Positions 1 through 10,450 of a stretch of DNA of 64,000 bases are shown here, in pieces (position 1 is the stretch's first letter; every line of letters begins with the position of its first letter). Under the pieces are notes generated by a model. It ran no database searches. It was not told the DNA's origin and saw only the letters and a program-made list of their open reading frames with translations. Origin of the DNA: Heterobilharzia americana (lineage: Eukaryota; Platyhelminthes; Trematoda; Strigeidida; Schistosomatidae). The translations under genes were made by a program, and so were the position numbers. The stretch is taken from contig OX104130.1 of assembly GCA_944470555.2 (NCBI GenBank), positions 47,153,491 to 47,217,490 of the forward strand, written 5' to 3'.

Positions 1-229
1 CAATGGGTAAGGTCTCTGCCAGGAGCAACGCAGGGGACAACACAGGCATATTACGAGGGATGTTGCTGAAAAGAGTGTATGAAGAGCCGGTCAAACCAGG
101 ACGGGAATGGAGAGGAAATGAAGACATTTGCAAATGACTGCAATGGTGCAAGGAGTGCCATATGTAACCACTACCATTCCGATTCTTCCTAATAAACATT
201 CTCGCGTCGAGTTGTCTTCTGTTTCTTCA
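1..229 (+). repeat. 5' LTR (right part only)
   Basis: Aligns without gaps to 4146-4374. I see only two differences, at 224 and 226 (T here, C in the other copy). It carries AATAAA at 191-196, a likely polyadenylation signal, and ends TTCA at 229 just before a possible primer-binding site. The first ~78 bases of the LTR lie outside the window. Confidence 0.9.
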
Positions 230-246
230 ATTGGTGTCGCTGCCTT
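230..246 (+). other. possible primer-binding site
   Basis: TTGGTGTCGCTG immediately follows the LTR end at 229. TGG at the start fits the CCA end of a tRNA, as expected for minus-strand priming of a Gypsy element. The rest does not match the Trp-tRNA site seen in the neighbouring CsRn1-like element, and I could not assign the tRNA. Confidence 0.4.
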
Positions 247-320
247 TGGATGTGATGAGGATCCCTTAGCCTGCAGAGTTCAAGGACGGAGACATCAAGG
301 TCTTCCTCAAGGACATCGAG

Positions 321-1100
321 GTGGTCGCGGGGCTGGTGGGGGTTCGGGATCCGGGAGCGAAGGTCGTGGTGCTGGAAACGCTGAGGAGGGGTAGAGCGAA
401 AGCAACTTATGACGAAGTAGAACATGGTGACGGGAAGGAGACGCGACGGAGAGCGGTTAAGCACCTGGAGGCGGAGTTCGGCAGCTCCGCAGAGAGGGAG
501 CAGGCGATGCAGCAGTTCCGCAGCGCGAAACTGAGAATAGTTGAAGGTCCGTCGGTGTTGGCTGTGAAGTTGACCAAACTACTTTGACGAGCACTTCCTA
601 CGTTGGATGAGTATGCACAACAACAGTTGCTGACTGCGCAGTCCACTGAAAGTGTCCCGAATGCCACTGCCCACCAGTCACGGCTAGTCAATGCAGCCCA
701 GCCTATGGACATTAGCGAAACGGACAAGGTGACCAGACAGCCGATGGGTACAGGAGTAGCGGCAGGGGAGTCACCAGAGGCAAATAACTGGCAGGAACAA
801 AGCAACAACCTTCAGAAAGAGATAGCAGCACCGCGAATGAGTGTCAACAAACAGAGTAAATGCTTCGCATGCGGGAAACCGGGACAGTGTCGAAGGAATT
901 GTCCGGAGAGGCGGAAAAGAGAACGTTTTGAACGACATAATATGAGTTCTGTTTTTCTGGCTAGACTAGGTATCGTAGGAGCCATAGACCGAGGCGCGAT
1001 GTGTGCTAGATTGCGAATAAATGGTAGGGATATCGTGTGTCCCATAGATACAAGGGTGGTAGTCTCTCTAATAGACAAGAGTCAGTCTCACAACACATGA
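321..1100 (+). pseudogene. gag remnant with altered zinc knuckle, running into protease
   Basis: Two reading segments (321-587 and 603-1100) separated by a frameshift give a basic, glutamine- and arginine-rich capsid-like region followed by a nucleocapsid zinc knuckle. The knuckle reads CFACGKPGQCRRNC, near residues 88-101 of the second segment. The family pattern is C-x2-C-x4-H-x4-C, and the histidine position is glutamine here (CAG at 886-888), so zinc binding should be impaired. The segment then enters the protease: VCPIDTRVVVSLI replaces the usual DTG active-site triplet with DTR. The neighbours downstream are the rest of protease and RT. The frame breaks and both active-site changes show that this is a dead polyprotein start. 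Confidence 0.8.
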
Positions 1101-1484
1101 CCATGTACGCTAACGGTCCATACGGTTGGGGGACATGCACTGCTTTTTTCTGGCTCGTCAGATAGCGTTGTTGAGATCGGGAGCCAGAAAATTAGATTAC
1201 CATTTATTGTGACCGCGCGCCTACAACGCCCAATCCTAGGTGCCGATTTTCTGAGAGAAGTAGGTGCAGTGATTAAGACGAGAACAGGAATAGTGGCAAC
1301 GAGATACGGGTCGTTCAACACTCAGGAAAATAGCGGGGTAGCAGGGATCGAAGCACTAAAGGCACCGTACCCAGAAACGCCAAACATTATGAAGGTGGTT
1401 AAGAAATACGACAGATTGTTCACAGAAGATGGAGACCCCTTTGGTTATTGTGACAGGGTTCAGCGTGAAATCCCAGTCAGGTAA
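1101..1484 (+). pseudogene. protease C-terminal part and linker to RT
   Basis: The 1209-1484 segment contains RPILGADFLREVGAVI, the hydrophobic flap-end motif (P-I-L-G-x-D-F-L) that closes retropepsin-type domains in Gypsy polyproteins. It lies in a different frame from the DTR motif upstream (about 1053), with a stop at 1098-1100, so the protease is split. A further stop at 1482-1484 and a frame change lead into the RT at 1508. The role in an intact element would be cleavage of the Gag-Pol polyprotein. Confidence 0.7.
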
Positions 1485-1507
1485 CGACAACATTCATCAT
1501 ACGGCGA

Positions 1508-2745
1508 ATGCCATGTCACTTGGAACAAGGAGTTGGGTGCCAGGTTCAGGAAATGCTAGATGAAGGTATCACTGAAGAGGCTGACAGTCCATACGGTTCT
1601 CCAGTACTTTTAGTAAGAAAGTCAAATGGGAAATATAGATTCTGCGTGGACCTCCAGGGGTTAAATAGCGTAACGCAGCTGAAGCCATGTTCCATGTTGA
1701 CGATAGCGGAGACACTTGATTGTTTGCAGAATGCTAAAGTATGTACAGTTCTGGACCTCCGCTCGGGCTACTGGCAGCTACCAATAAAAGACAGTGGTAA
1801 AGAGAAAACAGCATTTATTGTGGGCTAGAAGCAATACCAATTCAAGCGAATGCCATTTGGTTTGGCAGGGGCGCCCTTTACATTTAGACGATTGATGATA
1901 TTGTTGCTGAGGAATTTAGAGAACGTAGAAGTGTAGGGCGATGACCTGGTGGTGTACAGGCAGACGAAGGCAGAACACATAGAACACCTTGAAGCTGTTT
2001 TGAGAAGTATCGATGAGTTTGGAGTCCCTATCAGTAAGAAAAGGTCTCAAGTAGCCAAGAGGAGTGTTACGCTGCTGGGACACAAAGTCGGAAACGGAGA
2101 AATAAAACCAGTACCCCAGAAAATTCTGACAGTCAGAACCATTCCAGTGCCGAACTTCAAGAAGAAACTGAGACAATTTTTGGGTAGAGCAGCATTCTAC
2201 GGTCGGTTCCTCAAAAATTTCAGTGAGATAGCAGCACGTTTATATAAGCTACTGGACAACCCCAAATTTTTGCGGACGAAGGAGACACAAAAACACTTGA
2301 TCACATCAAAGAACTCCTAAATGACCAGGAGACGACGTCAAAACCTCCGATACCAAGGTAGGCCATTTATCGTGTCCACCGACGCAAGTGATTACGGAAT
2401 AGGGGCAGTCCTGAGATAGACTGAAGGAGTAGTAGAGTATGCCAGCCGCGTTCTGGCACCCACAGAACAGAAATATTCTACAATGGGAAAGGAATGTCTA
2501 GCGATAGTTTAGGCGCTGGAGAAGTGGAGATCGTACCTCCTCGGTCAACGATTCCATATTGAAGCGGATCATAAACCTCCACGGTGGCTTAAGACAGCAG
2601 CAGACCCGAGAGGAAAATTATCGCATTGGGTGTTACAACTGCAAGAATATGACTTCACCATCGGCCACGTAGCAGGGAAAGAAAACTGGTTGGTAGACTT
2701 CTTATCAAGGTCTGACGAAGAAAATGAGCTCCCTGAGATCGCATA
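1508..2745 (+). pseudogene. reverse transcriptase and RNase H, multiply interrupted
   Basis: The RT begins with an acidic EMLDEGITEEADSPYGSPV region, then RFCVDLQGLNSVT, then motif A VCTVLDLRSGYWQLPI with its Asp intact. A stop follows at 1826-1828, after TAFIVG. The YxDD box (about 1934-1948) reads stop-G-D-D, so both aspartates remain but the tyrosine position is a stop. The tether continues in 1949-2320. RNase H follows with VSTDASDYGIGAVLR, a stop at 2416-2418, then ECLAIV-stop-ALEKWRSYLLG, IEADHKPP and VDFLSRSD. In Gypsy elements these domains copy genomic RNA to DNA. Several stops look like single transitions (CAG or CGA to TAG/TGA, TGG to TAG). Confidence 0.88.
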
Positions 2746-4056
2746 AGGCGAACATGAAGTGGAATGGAACCCGTTAAGACTTATTCACCTTCAGAAGTCG
2801 GACCCGACACTGAAAGAAGTGTTCAAAGCCATAACTGAAGGGACAGACACAAACGTCTGTGGGAGATAAAGAGTTGAGAACGTTGTTGACGCAGAAGGAA
2901 CGCCTATGGATGAATACTTATCGAATGCTAACGTAGCGAGAAAATGACGGAAATTGGTTGGCAGTGATTCCGAAATGTCTACGCGACAAAATGATACAAG
3001 AATGCCGCCAGTTAGCTCATACAGGTGTCTCACGGACAGTTGACCTTCTCAGACAAAGTACATACTGGCCAGGTATGAGAGAGGATGTTGCCAAACACGT
3101 GCTGGGGTGTCCTCATTGTCAAGTGATGAAAGGTGATCAGTATGTATGGCCGCCACTTCAGTCGATTCCAGTAGCAGCGGTTGGTGACCTGTGGTCGGTG
3201 GATGTAATGGGACCATTTCCGCAGACGTCTAGTGGCAACCAACACCTGTTGGTGATGACGCAGCATGCTACTTGATGGGTAGACGCTGTCGCGATTCCTA
3301 ATTAACGCGCGAAGACAGTGACCGCAGCGTCAATGCGGCATATTATCGCGGATCACAGTGCGCCGAAGATGATACTGACCAACCAAGGTCCTTGTTTTGA
3401 GAGTGAAGGATTTTAATCCTATTTGGAGCAGCTTGATATCAGGAGGATAGGAACGACATCGTACCACCCGCACACTAACGGTCCGACAGGACGGAATAAC
3501 TGTACACTGAAGGAGTGGCTGGCTTCGAAAGGAGGAAATCGGGAGACGGAACTGCCGTTAGTATCATTAGCTCATCGTGCCTTGGTACAAGGAACAACCA
3601 AGAAGTAGGCGTTCCAGTTAGTGTATGGCAGGAAACCACGGTTCCTGATACATAGTAAGACCTGGCCCCAACAACTACCCTGGAACATGACAGGACTGAG
3701 AGAGGAACGGAAACAGGCTATCAGGAATGTGGAACGAAAGCAGTAGGCTGATGCTGAAAAATCTGAGCAGAGAGAAGGAAGTAAATGGAAACCATTTGAA
3801 GTTGGAGATCAGGTGAAATGTAAAGAACGAGGATATACGTCAGGAGGTGAGTATGGCAGAAGGAAACCATTTCCGAAGTTGGAAGGACCATACATCATTA
3901 CCGAGAGACGCGGTTCAATTTATACCATCAAACAAGGGAACAAGGAGAAACAAGTAAACGCCAGCCTACTTCAGAAATGGAAGCAGTGGAAAACACGACA
4001 CAGCGAGCGAAACCCAGGAGAAGATAGCGCCAAGACACGGTTGCAAGCCGGGAATT
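2746..4056 (+). pseudogene. integrase with two lost catalytic residues
   Basis: The zinc-binding head (2990-3130) keeps one His (LAHTGV) and the CPHC pair, but the first His position is Arg (CGC). The core begins DLWSVDVMGPFPQTSSG, which supplies the first catalytic Asp. The second Asp is replaced by Asn (ILTNQGPCFES, about 3371), and the catalytic Glu position is Gly (NGPTGRNN, about 3478). Stops occur at 3273, 3303, 3414, 3606 and 3745. The C-terminal SH3-like/basic tail (PFEVGDQVKCK, KLEGPYIITERRG, NASLLQKW) is well preserved. Role in an intact element: insertion of cDNA into the genome. With N and G at two of three DDE positions it should be inactive. Confidence 0.85.
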
Positions 4057-4067
4057 TCAGGGGGGAG
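4057..4067 (+). other. polypurine tract
   Basis: CAGGGGGGAG directly precedes the TGTAG start of the right LTR at 4068, which is where plus-strand DNA synthesis is primed in LTR retrotransposons. Confidence 0.75.
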
Positions 4068-4374
4068 TGTAGTAAGCGTTGGTGATAACAAGGGATATAA
4101 GTAGTATATACCGAGAGGGCAGCGGGAATCACACGGAATTACCGGCAATGGGTAAGGTCTCTGCCAGGAGCAACGCAGGGGACAACACAGGCATATTACG
4201 AGGGATGTTGCTGAAAAGAGTGTATGAAGAGCCGGTCAAACCAGGACGGGAATGGAGAGGAAATGAAGACATTTGCAAATGACTGCAATGGTGCAAGGAG
4301 TGCCATATGTAACCACTACCATTCCGATTCTTCCTAATAAACATTCTCGCGTCGAGTTGTCTTCTGTTCCCTCA
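4068..4374 (+). repeat. 3' LTR (307 bp)
   Basis: Begins TGTAGTAAGC after the polypurine tract and ends CCTCA at 4374, where similarity to the left copy stops. AATAAA at 4336-4341 is a likely polyadenylation signal. Only two differences from the visible 229 bases of the left LTR. Confidence 0.9.
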
Positions 4375-4375
4375 T

Positions 4376-5534
4376 ACCTACGCACATCGTCAAGAAATTT
4401 GATAGTTGGGATGTCCGCCGGTCGGCTGTAGCGAGATGAAACATAACCCATGGTAAAGTTGCCTTCAAACGGTTGATACTGACAGTATCTTTACATCTGT
4501 TTCGCTTGATTATATAAAATTTCTCACGCCACTTGTTCACTGAATAGCCCATCGTAAGGTGGTTCAGTTGGTCGACGAACGGGATCTTGGCGAATGAACG
4601 CATGTGGTGTCTTTCGCAAAACGCGGTGAACAAAGACATCAGTTGTTTAAGGTCTAAAAGGACTAGGCCCAACTGAACTTGTCGCGCTTGTGAGCCTAGT
4701 CGCGTAAGATGTCCTGTCAAAAACATATTTGAAAGTCGAAGGGGAAACAAACTCACCTGGTAGGCGAAGAGCAGTCCCATAGACGAGTTCTGCAGAGATG
4801 CATCTAGCATCAGCTTTTAAAACTTTACGAAAACCTAGTAGGGCTAGAGGCAGAGCCTCGGTCCACTGAGGTGTGTTTGCAGCTGAAAGGGAAGCCTTCA
4901 GTTATCGATGGAAACGTTCTACCATGCCATTAGCTTGTGGATGGTAGGCTGTCGTTCGGATCCGAGTACAACCCAAAAGTGCAATTAGAATATGAAATCA
5001 TCCACACTCGAACTGGCGTCCACGGACGGCTGCTACGTGAGATGGACGTCTGTGGTTTGCCATCCATCTTCCTACGAAAACATGAGCGACAGTTTCGGCA
5101 GTAATATCCTCAGCAGGTGCTGCTTCTGGACATCTTGTGAAACGAACCACGGAAGCGAAAAAGGAAGTGCATGCATTAGATTCCGGTAGAGGTCCTACGA
5201 TGTCTATATATAAGTGGTCGAAACGCATATCTGGGGTTAGAGAAGAACTCAAGGAGCTTTTCACGTGTCAGGCTTCTTTACACTTCCGACAAGCTAAGCA
5301 GGAGTGGGCCCACTTCTTGACGTCTTCGTTCATTCCCGGCCAGCAGGAACGTTGTGCAGTAGGCCCGATGGTGACTCGTGCACCTGAATTGGACAGTTTG
5401 TGCAACGTATTGAGGGCGTTGCGTCGACGTCTCTTCGGAACTGTTAGGCGTGGTTGGCTAGCAGAGACATCGCACAAAATTGTATCCTTGTCTGATCCTA
5501 CTGGACACAATAGCTTGAATGCTGTGGACGACAA
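4376..5534 (-). pseudogene. integrase and C-terminal tail, frameshifted
   Basis: The zinc head (5268-5534) has TLHKLSNSGARVTI, with the second His position Asn, and CLACRKCK supplying the cysteines. The core (4998-5264) has DHLYIDIVGPLPES with the first Asp, FTRCPEAAPAEDITAETVA, and then VAAVRGRQFE where the second Asp is Val. The catalytic Glu survives in another frame: YHPQANGMVERFH is readable at about 4907-4950. The tail in 4334-4810 reads FVDQLNHLTMGYSVNKW and KDTVSINRLKATL, the chromodomain-less CsRn1-type end. The segment is cut by the + strand LTR at 4374. Confidence 0.8.
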
Positions 5535-5905
5535 ATATTGAAGCTCAGGGTCCTCTTATAGGCACCAGGGTAGTTCAGGGAGATAAACGCCCTTGATACG
5601 GCTTATCTGGGCTATTCGAGATAGTGCGTCAGCTACGAAGTTATCTGCTCCAAGATGTGGCAGATATCCGACGTGAACTGGAGAATGTATTACAGTTGTC
5701 GTGACTCACGAGGGGAGTATTTATCGGATGCCGAGCTAAGAGAGAAGGTTAATGGCTTGTGGTCTATGGAAACGGTGAAGTCACGACTCTCCACCGAATG
5801 TCGAAAATGGCATACAGAACAGTACATGGCTAGCGGTTCCCTACCCGATGTGCTGTGTCTTGTCTCTGCCTCGTGCAGCCGCCTCTGGAAAAAGGCTAAC
5901 AGTTG

Positions 5906-6952
5906 CTACAGGTTTTCAGTCAACTCTTGCAAGGCTGCTCCAATTGCTGAGTCATATGCATCAACAGTGATACTCAAAGGAGCGTTGGGGTCGTGATGCA
6001 TAGGCGTGGTTGCATTTGGAATGGCTTTCCTGACTTTGGAGGAAGCAAGTCTAGCCACGCTGTCTGGAGTCATGCACTTCGTAGTCCCTCGGAGTATATC
6101 TGTGAGTGGTCTCATGATAGAAGCACAGTTGGTGACACACCCTTGGTAATAATTAGGCCATTGAAAGTGCGGAGCTGCTTCACAGTGGTCGGTTTTGGAC
6201 ACTACACGATAGCCACCACTTTATCCCTCGATAGGCATATAAATTTGTCGTCAGCGATGTGCCCAAGGAAGCTGAGTGATTCAACTCCTATTTCATACTC
6301 CCTCACGTTGGCTGTGATGCCATGCTTTAAAAGTCTGTTGACTAAAGGATCCAAGTGTTTAACATGAGTTTTCTTATCTGGACTTGCAGTGAGACAGTCA
6401 TCGATGCAGACATGCACAAAATCTGAACCACGGGAAACGTCATCCACAAAGTGTTGGAATGTATGTGCTGTGTCCCGAAGACCAGCGGCATGCGCAGGGA
6501 TCCAGATGAGCCAAAAAAGTAGTTATGGCTGTTTTCGCGGTGTCTTCTGAAGCCATGGGTTTCTGACCATACACTTTGACCAGATCATTTTTGAAGGCGT
6601 GTTCAGTAAGCATAAGGTCGCAGTCAAGTTTTAAACCTGAGGTATCGTTAGGCAGTCCGGTATTGATTCAGTGACCGCCGGTTGAAAGCCATTCAGTGCT
6701 ATCCATTTTAGGAACCATAAGCAACAGTGATCCCCGGGAGTTACTCGAAAGTTTGACGATGCCCAGTTCCAGCATGTAGTCAAATTCACTTTTCGCCGTC
6801 TTGAGGTCATCAGGGGTTAGAGGGCCTGCCTTGGATGCCACAGGTGGACCTGTGTTTGTGACGTGATGCGTAACATTGCTGGTCATGCGCGGAGGAGTAT
6901 ACGTCGGCTGCCGTAACTCCCGATATTCCTCTAACACTATCTGATATGACAC
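5906..6952 (-). pseudogene. reverse transcriptase and RNase H, frameshifted
   Basis: The RT starts TSNVTHHVTNTGPPVASKAG (6668-6952), the conserved CsRn1-type lead-in, then LELGIVKLSSNS. A short deletion or frame change follows. Motif A survives as KNDLVKVYGQKP near 6580 in another frame, then DTAKTAITT. The catalytic box in 6202-6447 reads FVHVCIDDCLTAS, so Tyr of YIDD is Cys but both aspartates remain. The thumb FLGHIADDKF follows. RNase H begins APLSITVDAYDSAIGAALQEL (about 5920-5990). Stops and frame changes prevent translation, yet the three RT aspartates are still present, unlike the element at 11.2-16.8 kb. Confidence 0.8.
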
Positions 6953-7196
6953 GTCGCCTGATTGTTTGGTCTAAAGATGGCTAAACTCGGGCCTGCATAG
7001 GTAGTCCCACCAACAGATGACGTTGCGTCATTATCTGTCAGTCGTCAAAGACGAGCATCTGCGAGTAGACTGTAATGGTTCAGCAGACCTTTGCCAACGA
7101 TGGGCACAGGAAAATCCAGTGAGTGGGTTTACGTGAATCGAAGTTGAGGTAGGCATACCATCTCCCGAATGTTGCTATAACCTCGCCGTTAGCCGC

Positions 7197-7454
7197 TTAA
7201 AGGTTCAAGGATGGGTCACGATGACGCTGCTTTATCGGTGCGAGAAGGACGCTAACTTCTGCACCGGTGTTGACGAGGTAGCGAACTTTTGCTTTTACAT
7301 AGATGACGTAAAGCAACCGGTTGTTTCTGCCGGCCACAGCTGCCACGAAGGCATGTCGGCGTGACTGTTTCCCGAGTTTGTGTCCATGTTGCAACGTCAT
7401 GGCTTCCGACATTTTCTGGCTTCGTCCTCGTAAGTGTTGTGAAACCAGCACCAC
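7197..7454 (-). pseudogene. protease with NTG active site
   Basis: The segment reads VKAKVRYLVNTGAEVSVLLAP. Retropepsins of this clade have DTGAEVSV, so the catalytic Asp is replaced by Asn (AAC on the coding strand, about 7266-7268). Upstream residues AAVAGRNNRLLYV fit the start of the domain. Loss of this Asp should abolish polyprotein processing. Confidence 0.75.
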
Positions 7455-7759
7455 TTAGGGTTTTCCACCCTGTTAAGCTTAGCTTTTTGATAACCGTGCA
7501 AGTTGCCGTGATGGACTGAGAAGCGTTTCTGTGATGTGCCACTTAACGTAAGGCTTCGAGTCCGTAGTAGCCGTTTAACCGAGTTGCATGGCTTGGTCAC
7601 TTCTGAATTCTGGCTCACAGGTTTGTCGCGGACACAATGCACGTTAGAGGCTGGTCTGCTAGAGATCTCCAGTATTTTATCTGGTGAGGATGCCGGCTCA
7701 TCCAGTGGAACTAGCCGAAGTGTCGCCAACACGGTTTCCACCGGTTGTGATAGTTTCAA
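7397..7759 (-). pseudogene. gag C-terminal region with CHCC motif
   Basis: Ends WCWFHNTYEDEARKCRKP followed at once by a TGA stop. In the CsRn1 clade the nucleocapsid carries C-x2-H-x9-C-x3-C instead of the common CCHC knuckle. Here the first three ligands are visible and the stop falls exactly where the last Cys is expected, suggesting a TGT/TGC to TGA change. It overlaps the protease segment (7197-7454) in another frame. Confidence 0.72.
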
Positions 7760-7795
7760 GAGAAACAGTTCTCAGAAAAAACCATTGTTGAACGT

Positions 7796-8227
7796 TCATG
7801 TGCCCATAACTTCTCGCATGCGTGTAAAGACTGCAGTGGCTGAGTTGCTGCCCGGCTCGATGTTACGAAGCAATTCGTCTAGACGCTGGCGATCTGTGAG
7901 GTTGCCCTTCTTCAGGAGTGCAACTTTGAGATGTGCGTGGGGGTCACTTACTTCGGGACTAAACAAATGCGCTGTAACATGCCTGTTTAATTTCCGCGGT
8001 AGTGAGCGTATGCAGGCGAGAACCCGAGATTGAGGATCTGTGACTCCCTGTTCTCGAGGATCTGCTTCGGCATACAGAAACCATGTTTCCGCATTGTCTG
8101 GCCAGTATGACAACAGTTGGATAGTGTTCATCATCGGCTTAATACGGACGAGCTTCGGAGTATGGTCGGATAGGGAAGAAGTTGTATATGGACATATAAG
8201 GGTTACCAAAATGAAAACAATATACAA
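7796..8227 (-). pseudogene. gag N-terminal region (CsRn1-type)
   Basis: The segment contains QLLSYWPDNAETWFLYAEAD near its residue 40, then LPRKLNRHVTAHLF and a region resembling the RxRLDELLRNIEPG helix found in CsRn1-type Gag. The same organisation is seen in the better-preserved gag at 15845-16231 (WAHRPSAWFSHVEAQF, then KVRELFRDVHLGGRKPTQL). In the family this protein forms the particle shell. It starts about 55 bases from the primer-binding site. The upstream 40 residues are hydrophobic and probably not native Gag, so the true start is uncertain. Confidence 0.7.
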
Positions 8228-8256
8228 GGAAAAAAGTGGATTTGTTCTCCGTCGGG

Positions 8257-8281
8257 ACTCGTAACCATATCAGGCTCACCA
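8257..8281 (-). other. Trp-tRNA-like primer-binding site
   Basis: On the - strand the sequence starts TGGTGAGCCTGATATGG. The 3' end of eukaryotic Trp-tRNA predicts TGGTGACCCCGACGTGA; about three quarters of the first 24 positions agree. Trp-tRNA priming is known for the CsRn1 clade, which supports the family call and marks the inner edge of the 5' LTR at about 8282. Confidence 0.65.
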
Positions 8282-9589
8282 ATTTAAGAATTGTTCTGCT
8301 GCTAACTTGACAGACACAGGGACCAATCACTGATTATTCGAACTTGCTGTATATATCCACGAACACGAGACCAAGAAAGAACGCAATAGCGTAGTCGGAT
8401 GGAATAGTACACTCGCGAGGCCATGCCAAGGTACCGATGCATTCCAACCGACTGGCTAGTGGTTCGATTGCGAGCAGTGCGACGTAACGTGATAGCGTGC
8501 CAAGTGGCGTGGATGCTCGACCGGATGCCTTCAGCTTAGCGAGTTCAGTTAGACTGTCAAGGTGAGCATCAATATTGAATCTGGTTAAACCATAGGCAAC
8601 TGATTCTGGAGAAATGTGTGGCCCTGCGGATGGTTGCGTTAACGCTTACTGCTACCTGAAATCGGTGAAGTGAACTTTTGTTGGCCACTGATACTACAAA
8701 CATGCGAATCGGTGTTAAAATAGGTGTTTACCTGGCGAAGCCCGGGACTATGTCGACAGGTGAGTCATCTCGGTCACACGTAACGCAATCGTCAAATATT
8801 GTGCGACATTAATGCCACTCTGTTGAGGAGAAGAAATGGTGAATGGAAACGACCAAAACTCATCCACAACCTATGTGCACAGTAAAGCGATATTTTACTG
8901 GTCTTTCCATACCCTGCAGACAGTTTTGATATTATGACAAGCTTTGGTTACCTCCCTTCCGTATCACTCAGGACGGCTCAATAGGTGGAGATTTCTCCAC
9001 CATTATCAACTTGATGATGTCCGCAACCTAGTTTCTGTCATGTTAGATTTTTGATTTTATTTGCCGATTTATAATTTCGTGTAAGGACCGCAGTTACGGG
9101 TGAATACCTTTCGTTCACCTGTACTCTTGGGTAATACAGTAAATTTTTCCGGTTTTTAAGTTATTTCATCGCGGGTTTCTTTGTTTTCTTTGTGGTTGTG
9201 TTTGCGATTGTTCTGCTCTCCGTAACTCGTATTCAGTTGACAGATCTGTGAGGATATGCAGCTTTGCACCAGTGAAAATGAGTGTTGCTTCAGCAGGTTA
9301 ATTTGGTTGAATTCTGCAAAACTTGGTCTGTGGCGGTTACTGTGCCCACTGCATTTCACTCCAAGGTGCAGCCAATGCCTGAGGAACTCAACTTTCAGGT
9401 TCGGCCACCTCTGCGCCTATTCCAAATTGTGTAAAATTGGATGAATTTAGTTTTTTCTTTCCCTTTCCGTTATTTTATGTCCATTGATTCAAGTTTCGTT
9501 CCCTAGCGGCAGCAAGCAGAAACAAGTAGAAAGAAAAAGAATGTTCTCAAAGCAGAAAGGTGCATGCAAGGGCAAGGAATATAAAAGTA
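8282..9589. other. probable 5' LTR remnant and unassigned flank
   Basis: The first ~400 bases should contain the 5' LTR of the preceding - strand element, because they lie upstream of its primer-binding site; a CTACA end near 8695-8699 is a possible outer edge. Without the second LTR in the window the limits cannot be fixed. From about 9000 to 9589 I see no gene; it may include 3' untranslated sequence of the RTE fragment that follows. Confidence 0.35.
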
Positions 9590-10450
9590 AGGTTTGGTGA
9601 AAATATTCTAACCTCGGCAATCACAAAACGGCGACTACATATGTGACATCGTGACCGATATCCATCCACATCACCTAGAGTCACCAACCTTTTATCGTAG
9701 AGTGGACTCCGAATAGGTAGTCTGTCACTCCGCGCACGGCTCAGACCAGCGGCCAAATATCTCACGAACTGATGCCACGTCTTGGTCCAACCTCCCTGAG
9801 ATTCTTCCCAGCCCTATATCGGGTGCCATTTAGCTTCCAGGTAGGCACTGACTCAGCATGGGTAACACCTGCCGGAACCACCCTATTCACTGAGGGTCCA
9901 CAACATCACCGATCGACTCGTCGGTTCTCCCTAGTACCCCTAACCTTACGCCAACATTGCTGACACTGTGGTTCCACAGAACAACAGCATAGCTACGAAG
10001 GGTCTCGTTGTCAGAACCCTGTAGTCTCTACATGTCTTCCACTTTCAACGGTCACCTGCCACAGCCACATAACAGGACGGAACGAAATGCAGCGCAGCAT
10101 ACTCGTCCCTTAATAATTGGTTTGATATCTCGCCCGTCGGCACCAGGAGTGACGCAAGTTGGCAAATGACGAAAAGGCCTCCTGTAGCCGAATAAAGATT
10201 TCGTCAGTGCGCGACGCATTCGGGCTGTTGCCGCTCCTCAAGTAAGCAAACTAATCGATACTTTCCATCTCTTTAATCCTTATCATTGAGCTGGGAGTGG
10301 CTGCAGGTTAGTCCTGGGGCATTATCTTAAATTTGATGGGTGCGAGACACATACCAGCCAAAAGCCCAGGTATCTGCATGTTGTCAGCATTTTCGCGCAG
10401 CGGGACAATAACGCTCCATGTCCCTCAGGGGGTGGGTCAATCCTTGTGAA
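9590..10450 (-). mobile_element. RTE-clade LINE, 3' part, decayed
   Basis: Translation of the - strand in shifting frames gives FAYLGSGNSPNASRTDEIF near 10240, ATCVTPGADGRDIKPIIKGR, SVLLCGCGR, PLKVEDM and a QGSDNETLRSYA stretch. Toward 9600 there is LVTLGDVDGYRSRC. The order (YLGS box, KGRVY, LLYGCE, W-E-D-M-RRL, VLG) is the C-terminal half of SR2-like RTE ORF2. The same protein is recognisable at 26151-26447 and 29150-29600. Stops and indels are frequent. RT catalytic motifs were not identifiable upstream of 10450. Confidence 0.72.

Larger units (their letters stand above)
1..4374 (+). mobile_element. Ty3/Gypsy LTR retrotransposon, 5' edge cut by window
   Basis: Order on the + strand: LTR, gag with a zinc knuckle, aspartic protease, reverse transcriptase, RNase H, integrase, LTR. 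This order is that of Ty3/Gypsy elements. The right LTR (4068-4374) starts TGTAG and ends TCA; its last 229 bases are nearly identical to window positions 1-229, so the left LTR begins about 78 bases before the window. The coding region is broken by many stops and frameshifts, and catalytic residues of protease and integrase are replaced, so the copy is not autonomous. The - strand Gypsy element that begins at 4375 is cut exactly where this LTR ends, which suggests this element is nested inside it. Family name within Gypsy was not recognised; it is clearly different from the two CsRn1-like elements on the - strand. Confidence 0.92.
4375..8281 (-). mobile_element. CsRn1/Boudicca-like Gypsy element, decayed, 3' end missing
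   Basis: Read on the - strand from 8281 down to 4375: primer-binding site, gag, CHCC motif, protease, RT, RNase H, integrase and basic tail. The Gag motif C-x2-H-x9-C and the QLxxxWPDNAETWF start are typical of the trematode CsRn1/Boudicca clade. The body is split by many frameshifts and stops. The 3' end is cut at 4375 by the LTR of the + strand element, so the missing 3' LTR probably lies to the left of the window. The YxDD box reads CIDD, the protease reads NTG, and the integrase second Asp is lost. Confidence 0.85.
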
